Below, piece by piece: positions 53,838-64,000 of a stretch of DNA of 64,000 bases. Numbering within the stretch: position 1 is the stretch's first letter; the number at the start of each line of letters is the position of its first letter. Both the position numbers and the translations under genes were made by a program. The notes below the pieces were generated by a model, which saw only the letters and a program-made list of their open reading frames with translations, had not been told where the DNA came from and made no database searches. Origin of the DNA: Isoperla grammatica (taxonomy: Eukaryota; Arthropoda; Insecta; Plecoptera; Perlodidae); the NCBI GenBank assembly GCA_945910005.1, contig OX246743.1, forward strand, positions 7,112,897-7,176,896, written 5' to 3'.

Positions 53838-54580
53838 ACTAGGAAAACGCTCTGTTTGACGCGTTGATAAGCGAGCGCGTCCATATCTACGAACGTTCCG
53901 GCGAAAAGATCTCAAATATAATAAAAACAACAATTAACAACAATTCAAGGATGCGCATTGCAAATTTTTTTCCAATTTCCATAGCTATTATACTTCCCGA
54001 CATTGTTGGACGTCGTGCAGTGTGCGTTGCTAAGAATTTTTGGTGTCTTGTTTTCGCCGCGGTCCGCCACCGTTACTAACAGTTATTGACAGCAATAGAA
54101 ATGTAATTTCTACCTCGAATACGTATCTGATCGCGTTTAAATTAGTATATTCGTGACCGGACAAAAATTTACTATAAGATAGCCACCTCACATTTTTCTG
54201 CTACTGTGTTTCAGAAAAATATTTTCGAGTAACTTTTGTGTAACTTTGCCAATATTTATCGTATCGCCATAACATGAACATATTCGTGACCGGAAAAAAG
54301 TTTAAAAAAATATGTCTATCTCACATTTTGCCGACATTTTGTTTCAGAAAAATATATTGCAGTAACTATGGTGTAACTTTGTAACTTTTTGAACGATTTT
54401 GCCTCAAAACTATACACCTTCAATCCACATCGAGGCTTGTGGATGGTCCAAATTTCAAGTTGATCGGACTTTCCGTTCGACCGCTATCGACAGACATAAA
54501 AAAAAAAAAAATAAATAAATAAATAAAAACAGAATGAAGTGCCATAAGAGTCAAGTGGAGACGCTCGCTTCGCTCGCTTA
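53838..54580 (-). mobile_element. Helitron-like element, copy 1 of the cluster
   Basis: Minus-strand ends TAAGCGAGCG ... hairpin ... CCTAG. About 743 bp, including the ACATAAAAAA A-rich stretch. Confidence 0.7.
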
Positions 54581-54642
54581 AAAACAGAGTGTATTTGAGC
54601 ACGTCTTTGACGACGCGTAGCGTCTTTAATTAAAGGGTTTAG

Positions 54643-55855
54643 ACTAGAAAAACGCTCTGTTTGACGCGTTGATAAGCGAGCGCGTCCATATCTAAGAACG
54701 TTCTGGCGAAAAGATCTCAAAGCTAATAAAAACAACAATTAACTAGGAAAACGCTCTGTTTGACGCGTTGATAAGCGAGCGCGTCAATATCTACGAACTT
54801 TCTGGCGAAAAGATTTCAATGCTAATACAAACAACAATTAACAACAATTCAAGAATGCGCATTGCAAAAATGTTTATAATTTCCATAGCTATTATACTTC
54901 CCGACATTGTTGGATGCAGTGCAATGTGCGTTGCTAAGAATTTTCGCTGTCATGTTTTCGCCGCGGTCCGCCACCGTTACTAACAGTTATTGACAGCAAT
55001 AGAAATGTAATTTCTGCCTCTTATACGTATCGGATCGCGTTTACGTTAGTATATTCGTAACCGGTCAAAAATTTACTATAACATAGCCACCTCACATTTT
55101 GCCGTAACTGTGTTTCAAAAATATATTTTCGAGTAACTTTTGTGTAACTTTGCCAATATTTATCAGATCGCCATTACATTAACATATTCGTAACCGGAAA
55201 AATCTGTAAAAAAATCTGGCTATCTCACATTTTGCCACCATTTTGTTTCAGAAAAATATTTTGCAGTAACTATGGTGTAACTTTGTAACTTTTCGAACGA
55301 TTTTGCCTCAAAACTATACACCTTCAATCCACATCGAGGCTTGTGGATGGTCCAAATTTCAAGTTGATCGGACTTTCCGTTCGACCGCTATCGACGGACA
55401 TAAAAACAAAAAAAAAAAAAAACAAACAAACAAACAAACAAACAAAAAAACAGAACGAAGTGCCATAAGAGTCAAGTGGAAACGCTCGCTTCGCTCGCTT
55501 AACAACAATTCAAGAATGTGCATTTCAAAATTTTTTCTAATTTTTCTAATTTCCATAGTACTTCCCGATATTGTTGAATGCAGTGCAATTTGCGTTGCTA
55601 AGAATTTCCGTTGTCATTCTGTCTAGTGTTTTCGCGGCGGTCCGCCACCGTTACTAACAGTTATTGAGTGTAACTTTGTAACTTTTCGAACGAGTTTGCC
55701 TCAAAACTATACACCTTCAATCCACATCGAGGCTTGTGTATAGTCCAAATTTCAAGTTGATCGGACTTTCCGTTCGACCGCTATCGACAGACATAAAAAC
55801 AAAACAAAAAACAAACATAATGAAGTGCCATAAGAGTCTAGTACGAAAAAAAAAT
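54643..55855 (-). mobile_element. Helitron-like element, copy 2, split by copy 3
   Basis: Pieces 54643-54741 and 55502-55855 join at AATTAACAACAATTC, the sequence seen uninterrupted in sister copies. The second piece is also internally deleted (most of the middle is missing) and lacks the usual CGCTCGCTTA end. Confidence 0.7.
54742..55501 (-). mobile_element. Helitron-like element, copy 3, nested in copy 2
   Basis: Complete copy, 760 bp. Its host site is known from sister copies and shows simple insertion with at most one duplicated base. Confidence 0.75.
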
Positions 55856-56629
55856 ACTAGGAAAACGCTCTGTTTGACGCGTTGATAAGCGAGCGCGTCA
55901 ATATCTACGAACTTTCTGGCGAAAAGTTTTCAATGCTAATACGAACAACAATTAACAACAATTCAAGAATGCGCAAAGCAAAAATTGTTCTTATTTCCAT
56001 GGCTATTATACTTTCCGACATTGTTGTATGCAGTGCAATGTGCGTTGCTAAGAATTTTCGTGGTCATGTTTTCAACACGGTCCGCCACCGTTACTAACAC
56101 TTATTGACAGCAATAGAAATGTAATTTCTGCCTCTAATATGTATTGGATCGCGTTTATATTAGTATATTCGTGACCGGACAAAAGTTTACTATAAGATAG
56201 CCACCTCACATTTTGCCGTTACTGCGTTTTAGAAAAATATTTTCGAGTAACTTTCGTGTAACTTTGCCAATATTTATCAGATCGCCATTACATTAACATA
56301 TTCGTGACCGGAAAAAACTGTAGAAAAATCTGGCTATCTCACATTTTGCCGCCATTTTGTTTCAGAAAAATATTTTGCAGTAACTATGGTGTAACTTTGT
56401 AACTTTTCGAACGATTTTGCCTCAAAACTATACACCTTCAATCCCCATCGAGGCTTGTGGATGGTCCAAATTTCAAGTTGATCGGACTTTCCGTTCGACC
56501 GCTATCGACGGACATAAAAACAAAAAAAAAAAAAAAAAAAAAAAAAACAAACAAACAAACAAACAAAAAAAAAAAAAACAGAACGAAGTGCCATAAGAGT
56601 CAAGTGGAAACGCTCGCTTCGCTCGCTTA
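55856..56629 (-). mobile_element. Helitron-like element, copy 4
   Basis: Complete, 774 bp; followed by an extra ~55-bp copy of the family's terminal piece (56631-56686). Confidence 0.7.
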
Positions 56630-56691
56630 AAAACAGAACGAAGTGCCATAAGAGTCTCGTGGAGACGCTCGCTTCGCTCGCTTAATTAAAA

Positions 56692-57468
56692 ACTAGGAAA
56701 ACGCTCTGTTTGACGCGTTGATAAGCGAGCGCGTCAATATCTACGAACTTTCTGGCGAAAAGACTTCAATGCTAATACAAACAACAATTAACAACAATTC
56801 AAGAATGCGCATTGCAAAATTTTTTCTAATTTCCATAGCTATTATACTTCCCGACATTGTTGTATGCAGTGCAATGTGCGTTGCTAAGAATTTTCGTGGT
56901 CATGTTTTCAATACGGTCCGCCACCGTTACTAACACTTATTGACAGCAATAGAAATGTAATTTCTGCCTCTAATACGTATTGGATCGCGTTTACATTAGT
57001 ATATTCGTGACCGGACAAAAATTTACTATAAGATAGCCACCTCACATTTTGCCGTTACTGCGTTTTAGAAAAATATTTTCGAGTAACTTTCGTGTAACTT
57101 TGCCAATACTTATCAGATCGCCATTACATTAACATATTCGTGATCGGAAAAATCTGTAGAAAAATCTGGCTATCTCACATTTTGCCGCCATTTTGTTTCA
57201 GAAAAATATTTTGCAGTAACTATGGTGTAACTTTGTAACTGTTCAAACGATTTTGCCTCAAAACTATACACCTTCAATCCACATCGAGGCTTGCGGATGG
57301 TCCAAATTTCAAGTTGATCGGACTTTCCGTTCGACCGCTATCGACGGACATAAAAAAAAAAAAAAAAAAAAAAAAAACAAACAAACAAACAAACAAACAA
57401 ACAAACAAACAAAAAAACAGAACGAAGTGCCATAAGAGTCAAGTGGAAACGCTCGCTTCGCTCGCTTA
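56692..57468 (-). mobile_element. Helitron-like element, copy 5
   Basis: Complete, 777 bp; AAAC repeats expanded inside (about 57377-57412). Confidence 0.7.
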
Positions 57469-57510
57469 ATAAATGATTTACAGTTTCTCCATTGGACACT
57501 CCTAGTGTAT

Positions 57511-58276
57511 ACTAGGAAAACGCTCTGTTTGACGCGTTGATAAGCGAGCGCGTCAATATCTACGAACTTTCTGGCGAAAAGTTTTCAATGCTAATACGAA
57601 CAACAATTAACAACAATTCAAGAATGCGCATTGCAAAAATTGTTCTTATTTCCATGGCTATTATACTTTCCGACATTGTTGTATGCAGTGCAATGTGCGT
57701 TGCTAAGAATTATTTTCGTGGTCATGTTTTCAACACGGTCCGCCACCGTTACTAACACTTATTGACAGCAATAGAAATGTAATTTCTGCCTCTAATACGT
57801 ATTGGATCGCGTTAACATTAGTATATTTGTCACCGGACAAAAATTTACTATAAGATAGCCACCTCACATTTTGCCGTTACTGCGTTTTAGAAAAATATTT
57901 TCGAGTAACTTTCGTGTAACTTTGCCAATATTTATCAGATCGCCATTACATTAACATATTCGTGACCGGAAAAAAACTGTAGAAAAATCTGGCTATCTCA
58001 CATTTTGCCGCCATTTTGTTTCAGAAAAATATTTTGCAGTAACTATGGTGTAACTTTGTAACTTTTCGAACGATTTTGCCTCAAAACTATACACCTTCAA
58101 TCCACATCGAGGCTTGTGGATGGTCCAAATTTCAAGTTGATCGGACTTTCCGTTCGACCGCTATCGATGGACATAAAAAAAAAAAAAAAAAAAAAAAAAC
58201 AAACAAACAAACAAAAAAACAAACAAACAAAAAAACAGAACGAAGTGCCATAAGAGTCAAGTGGAAACGCTCGCTT
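57511..58276 (-). mobile_element. Helitron-like element, copy 6
   Basis: About 766 bp; the terminal GCTCGCTTCGCTCGC duplication is reduced to a single unit here. Carries a 3-bp insertion inside the 71-codon frame. Confidence 0.7.
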
Positions 58277-58475
58277 AACAAGAAACATGTTTTGGTTTGT
58301 TAGCTGAGAAAGCATGTTTAACTTTAATGTTGTCTATTTTAGTGGTGTTCACAACGTGAGCTAGTTCCATCTTCACAGGCAAAGCGTACTTGTGCTGCAG
58401 AGGTTTGTATCAGGAGTTCAGACATCTGTAGAAGTTATTATATGAGCTATCTGAAAACAACAAGCTATGCCGTAC

Positions 58476-58620
58476 ATTGAGAGCAGTGTGTTATGTACCA
58501 GTGTAAGCAATGCAGGTTCCATCGGGTGGTATGGCGTACGCAATAACGTCGTCGCTTTAAAGCTGGAGGTCTAGGGTTCGAGACCAACTACCCCCTCTCT
58601 TTTTCCCCACAATATTCACA
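58476..58620 (+). mobile_element. tRNA-derived SINE (family C), copy 1
   Basis: Starts CATTGAGAGCAGTGTG. The tRNA-like part (58524-58594) has paired acceptor ends GGGTGGT/ACTACCC and a B-box-like GGTTCGAGACC. Confidence 0.6.
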
Positions 58621-58963
58621 CATTAATATCAATACAACAATGTGAATGGGGCCGCTTTAGACACGGTTTATTTTTTAACGGTCAAATTGTTCGTTGTTGC
58701 CGAAAACGCTTGTGGTTTTGCATTCACGTGGTCAACATCTATCGAATGCGATTTTAAACAGACAAGGTATGGAAACTGGATTTTTGGACTTCGAAAAAAA
58801 CGGCTTCATTTTTTTTTAATTTTCAGAGTTTCTATCGTCAGATCGTATTCTTGGCAATTTTGTGAATCCAGAGAGACCATCAGTTCGTAAATCCATCCAT
58901 ATTTGGAGTTACAATAATTACAAAAAGAATGAATCGAGATACAATGAGATTCATACATGCATC

Positions 58964-59100
58964 CATTGAGAGCAGTGTGTTATGTACCGGTGTAACCAAC
59001 GGAATTTCCATCGTGTGGTATGGCGTACGCAGTAGCGTCGTCGCTTTGTGTTTTAGAGGTCTGGGTTCGAGACCCATTACCACCACTCTTTTTTTCTTCC
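58964..59100 (+). mobile_element. tRNA-derived SINE (family C), copy 2
   Basis: Shares CATTGAGAGCAGTGTG and the tRNA-like part (about 59013-59085, GTGGTA/TACCAC ends, GGTTCGAGACC box) with 58476-58620. Confidence 0.6.
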
Positions 59101-59734
59101 ATATTCAGAGCAGCATAGTTGAGAAGAGAGCATATTTTCAGCATTTTGTCTCATTCATAATGATCTTGCTCAATTTCCCCCCTTTTTCGCCTCCCGTCTC
59201 ATTCTCAATTTTGCGACCAGACCCCCCCTTCTCCCCGTAACTGGACACCCTTATGACGTGCCTGGCGAATCCCCATTTTAATCATAACACTTTTGCAGCA
59301 TTCTTGCTCTCTAAATTGAGAACCACGTGTTGTACATCTGTGTAGCCCTAGCCTTCGGATCTGATGATTTAATTTACAACAGTGAATAACATAAGAGATT
59401 TAATGTACACGAAGTCTTGTTCGTCAGTAATATTAATAACAGCTGCCGTGCAAGAATGTCAGCGAGATTTAGGGGTGGGTTTTCAAAGGGATTCGTCTTC
59501 GGCGAATACGAGTTGAAGATTATAATTTGCAGTCATCGCTATCTGCTAATGACAATTTCCTTGAATCTTGCATTTAATCATCTCGCTGATTGCATCAATG
59601 ACGATTAAACTTAATCATCTCGTTGATTGCACCAATGACGATTAAACCAACTGAAATGTCGATTAAGCTGCGGTTACTCCAAGAGTTGTTCTATACATTG
59701 GCCTCCGTGGTTTCCGTAAGATTACTATTACTTA

Positions 59735-60137
59735 GGTGGCTCGTTGGTCCAGTGGTTAGCATCCCTGCTTCCAATGCAGAAGGTCCCGGGTTCAAATCCC
59801 GCTTCAGGCAGAAGTTTTTTAACTTTTAATGTGAATTCAATTCCATTACTTCTTGGTTTAGGAATAAATAAACGGTGACTTTGGAGCCGTCCTAGCAACG
59901 AAGCACTCAATAAATTCAAAGTTGGCCTTGTTGATTCTGGCATTTGTCCGCACTGTCCTAACACTGATTCATATGTTTCGTATTTGATATATCGATCTCG
60001 CTCACTCGTCGATGGTGTTCGAAGCCGACAGGGTTGGTTTAGTCACTTTAAATTAAAGTCCCCCACTGCAAATCAGTTTAATTACTGAGTGGGTAGACAC
60101 TAAATGTGAATTTATTTTATTTTATTTATTTACTAAG
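59735..60137 (+). mobile_element. tRNA-derived SINE, near full length
   Basis: The tRNA-like head (59735-59809) has A-box TGGTCCAGTGG and B-box GGTTCAAATCC, with a TTCCAAT loop whose central triplet CCA suggests tRNA-Trp or a related source. The body matches 44876-45203 and ends in an ATTT-rich tail. Diverged pieces occur near 2400, 26993 and 42112. Confidence 0.85.
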
Positions 60138-63100
60138 GCTCATGTTTATGTAACAGAGGCTCACAATGCATGCTATACTAATACCAACGTAACAAGTCTC
60201 ATGCCGGCCTCTAATCCTTGTCTACCTCCCCTCTCATGCACGCTGGTTCAATGTAACAGAGGCTCACATGCATGCTATACTAATACCAACGTAACAAGTC
60301 TCATGCCGGCCTCTAATCCTTGTCTACCTCCCCTCTCATGCACGCTGGTTCAATGTAACAGAGGCTCACATGCATGCTATACTATACTAATACCAACGTA
60401 ACAAGTCTCATGCCGGCCTCTAATCCTTGTCTACCTCCCCTCTCATGCACGCTGGTTCAATGTAACAGAGGCTCACATGCATGCTATACTAATACCAACG
60501 TAACAAGTCTCATGCCGGCCTCTAATCCTTGTCTACTGGCCCCTTCATGCACGCTGGTTCAATGTAACAGAGGCTCACATGCATGCTATACTAATACCAA
60601 CGTAACAAGTCTCATGCCGGCCTCAAATCCTTGTCTACTGACCCCTTCATGCACGCTGGTTCAATGTAACAGAGGCTCACATGCATGCTATACTAATACC
60701 AACGTAACAAGTCTCATGCCGGCCTCAAACCCTTGTCTACTGACCCCTTCATGCACGCTGGTTCAATGTAACAGAGGCTCACATGCATGCTATACTAATA
60801 CCAACGTAACAAGTCTCATGCCGGCCTCTAATCCTTGTCTACTGACCCCTTCATGCACGCTGGTTCAATGTAACAGAGGCTCACATGCATGCTATACTAA
60901 TACCAACGTAACAAGTCTCATGCCGGCCTCTAATCCTTGTCTACTGGCCCCTTCATGCACGCTGGTTCAATGTAACAGAGGCTCACATGCATGCTATACT
61001 AATACCAACGTAACAAGTCTCATGCCGGCCTCTAATCCTTGTCTACTGGCCCCTTCATGCACGCTGGTTCAATGTAACAGAGGCTCACATGCATGCTATA
61101 CTAATACCAACGTAACAAGTCTCATGCCGGCCTCTAATCCTTGTCTACTGGCCCCTTCATGCACGCTGGTTCAATGTAACAGAGGCTCACATGCATGCTA
61201 TACTAATACCAACGTAACAAGTCTCATGCCGGCCTCTAATCCTTGTCTACTGACCCCTTCATGCACGCTGGTTCAATGTAACAGAGGCTCACATGCATGC
61301 TATACTAATACCAACGTAACAAGTCTCATGCCGGCCTCTAATCCCTGTCTACTGGCCCCTTCATGCACGCTGGTTCAATGTAACAGAGGCTCACATGCAT
61401 GCTATACTAATACCAACGTAACAAGTCTCATGCCGGCCTCTAATCCTTGTCTACTGACCCCTTCATGCACGCTGGTTCAATGTAACAGAGGCTCACATGC
61501 ATGCTATACTAATACCAACGTAACAAGTCTCATGCCGGCCTCTAATCCTTGGCTACTGGCCCCTTCATGCACGCTGGTTCAATGTAACAGAGGCTCACAT
61601 GCATGCTATACTAATACCAACGTAACAAGTCTCATGCCGGCCTCAAATCCTTGTCTACTGACCCCTTCATGCACGCTGGTTCAATGTAACAGAGGCTCAC
61701 ATGCATGCTATACTAATACCAACGTAACAAGTCTCATGCCGGCCTCTAATCCTTGTCTACTGGCCCCTTCATGCACGCTGGTTCAATGTAACAGAGGCTC
61801 ACATGCATGCTATACTAATACCAACGTAACAAGTCTCATGCCGGCCTCAAATCCTTGTCTACTGGCCCCTTCATGCACGCTGGTTCAATGTAACAGAGGC
61901 TCACATGCATGCTATACTAATACCAACGTAACAAGTCTCATGCCGGCCTCTAATCCTTGTCTACTGGCCCCTTCATGCACGCTGGTTCAATGTAACAGAG
62001 GCTCACATGCATGCTATACTAATACCAACGTAACAAGTCTCATGCCGGCCTCTAATCCTTGTCTACTGACCCCTTCATGCACGCTGGTTCAATGTAACAG
62101 AGGCTCACATGCATGCTATACTAATACCAACGTAACAAGTCTCATGCCGGCCTCTAATCCTTGTCTACTGGCCCCTTCATGCACGCTGGTTCAATGTAAC
62201 AGAGGCTCACATGCATGCTATACTAATACCAACGTAACAAGTCTCATGCCGGCCTCTAATCCTTGTCTACTGGCCCCTTCATGCACGCTGGTTCAATGTA
62301 ACAGAGGCTCACATGCATGCTATACTAATACCAACGTAACAAGTCTCATGCCGGCCTCTAATCCTTGTCTACTGGCCCCTTCATGCACGCTGGTTCAATG
62401 TAACAGAGGCTCACATGCATGCTATACTAATACCAACGTAACAAGTCTCATGCCGGCCTCAAATCCTTGTCTACTGACCCCTTCATGCACGCTGGTTCAA
62501 TGTAACAGAGGCTCACATGCATGCTATACTAATACCAACGTAACAAGTCTCATGCCGGCCTCTAATCCTTGTCTACTGGCCCCTTCATGCACGCTGGTTC
62601 AATGTAACAGAGGCTCACATGCATGCTATACTAATACCAACGTAACAAGTCTCATGCCGGCCTCAAATCCTTGTCTACTGACCCCTTCATGCACGCTGGT
62701 TCAATGTAACAGAGGCTCACATGCATGCTATACTAATACCAACGTAACAAGTCTCATGCCGGCCTCTAATCCTTGTCTACTGACCCCTTCATGCACGCTG
62801 GTTCAATGTAACAGAGGCTCACATGCATGCTATACTAATACCAACGTAACAAGTCTCATGCCGGCCTCAAATCCTTGTCTACTGGCCCCTTCATGCACGC
62901 TGGTTCAATGTAACAGAGGCTCACATGCATGCTATACTAATACCAACGTAACAAGTCTCATGCCGGCCTCTAATCCTTGTCTACTGGCCCCTTCATGCAC
63001 GCTGGTTCAATGTAACAGAGGCTCACATGCATGCTATACTAATACCAACGTAACAAGTCTCATGCCGGCCTCAAATCCTTGTCTACTGACCCCTTCATGC

Positions 63101-64000
63101 ACGCTGGTTCAATGTAACAGAGGCTCACATGCATGCTATACTAATACCAACGTAACAAGTCTCATGCCGGCCTCTAATCCTTGTCTACTGGCCCCTTCAT
63201 GCACGCTGGTTCAATGTAACAGAGGCTCACATGCATGCTATACTAATACCAACGTAACAAGTCTCATGCCGGCCTCTAATCCTTGTCTACTGGCCCCTTC
63301 ATGCACGCTGGTTCAATGTAACAGAGGCTCACATGCATGCTATACTAATACCAACGTAACAAGTCTCATGCCGGCCTCTAATCCTTGTCTACTGGCCCCT
63401 TCATGCACGCTGGTTCAATGTAACAGAGGCTCACATGCATGCTATACTAATACCAACGTAACAAGTCTCATGCCGGCCTCTAATCCTTGTCTACTGGCCC
63501 CTTCATGCACGCTGGTTCAATGTAACAGAGGCTCACATGCATGCTATACTAATACCAACGTAACAAGTCTCATGCCGGCCTCTAATCCTTGTCTACTGGC
63601 CCCTTCATGCACGCTGGTTCAATGTAACAGAGGCTCACATGCATGCTATACTAATACCAACGTAACAAGTCTCATGCCGGCCTCTAATCCTTGTCTACTG
63701 GCCCCTTCATGCACGCTGGTTCAATGTAACAGAGGCTCACATGCATGCTATACTAATACCAACGTAACAAGTCTCATGCCGGCCTCTAATCCTTGTCTAC
63801 TGGCCCCTTCATGCACGCTGGTTCAATGTAACAGAGGCTCACATGCATGCTATACTAATACCAACGTAACAAGTCTCATGCCGGCCTCTAATCCTTGTCT
63901 ACTGACCCCTTCATGCACGCTGGTTCAATGTAACAGAGGCTCACATGCATGCTATACTAATACCAACGTAACAAGTCTCATGCCGGCCTCTAATCCTTGT
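60138..64000. repeat. 102-bp satellite array, about 38 copies, runs off the window
   Basis: Core ACATGCATGCTATACTAATA recurs every 102 bp from about 60267 to 63944 (one early unit is 107 bp). The first few units carry CTACCTCCCCTCTCATGC where later ones have CTACTGGCCCCTTCATGC, so the edge is diverged and the interior homogenised. The array abuts the SINE tail. Confidence 0.97.

Noticed and set aside
58524..58594. Functional tRNA gene
   Set aside because: Acceptor ends pair and a B-box is present, but the anticodon arm is poor and the flanks are shared with another copy at 58964, so it is a SINE head.
60201..60401. ORF of Pro/Cys-rich repeats in the 102-bp satellite
   Set aside because: Open only in the few diverged edge units; homogenised units contain a stop in that frame.

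Overview
The window is from an intron-rich, AT-rich animal nuclear genome. Genes are split into small exons with GT-AG introns, and the introns are full of SINEs, MITEs, LINE remnants and microsatellites. The gene set (syntrophin, the dynein assembly factor DNAAF4, calcium-independent phospholipase A2, and a snakeskin-like four-pass membrane protein) fits an invertebrate with motile axonemes. An arthropod, probably an insect, is my best guess at low confidence.

Layout. 1-9729: the 3' part of a plus-strand syntrophin gene (last four coding exons; the 5' part lies outside the window). 11817-15649: a complete four-exon DNAAF4 gene (about 412 aa), plus strand. 16470-46310: a complete twelve-exon PLA2G6 / iPLA2-VIA gene (about 812 aa; ankyrin repeats then a patatin-type phospholipase domain), plus strand. 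Intron 4 of PLA2G6 holds an intronless antisense gene at 25155-25616 encoding a four-transmembrane protein. 46311-60137 has no host gene I can support. It holds foldback elements, a 5'-truncated Penelope-like retroelement (50971-52080), six copies of a Helitron-like ~750-bp element (53838-58276), and tRNA-derived SINEs. 60138-64000 is a 102-bp satellite that runs off the window end.

The most unusual property is that three large tandem arrays each grew from a segment straddling an exon-intron boundary of these genes, and so copied a splice site many times. A 58-bp unit (9 copies) repeats a syntrophin splice donor. A 145-bp unit (67 copies, ~9.7 kb) repeats the acceptor and first 117 nt of PLA2G6 exon 6. 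A 128-bp unit (20 copies) repeats the last 96 nt and donor of PLA2G6 exon 11. In both PLA2G6 arrays each unit splits exactly into an open, phase-0/phase-0 exon-like block (39 or 32 codons) and a 28- or 32-nt spacer that begins GT and ends AG. Nearly any number of units could therefore be spliced in without breaking the frame, whereas reading straight through hits a stop. Whether this is a cassette system or a burden on splicing cannot be settled from DNA alone.

Transposons interact with the genes and with each other. A foldback element separates a pyrimidine tract from its acceptor AG at PLA2G6 exon 4, a SINE has split one unit of the 128-bp array, a Harbinger-type MITE sits inside the arm of another foldback element, and one Helitron-like copy is nested in another without target duplication.
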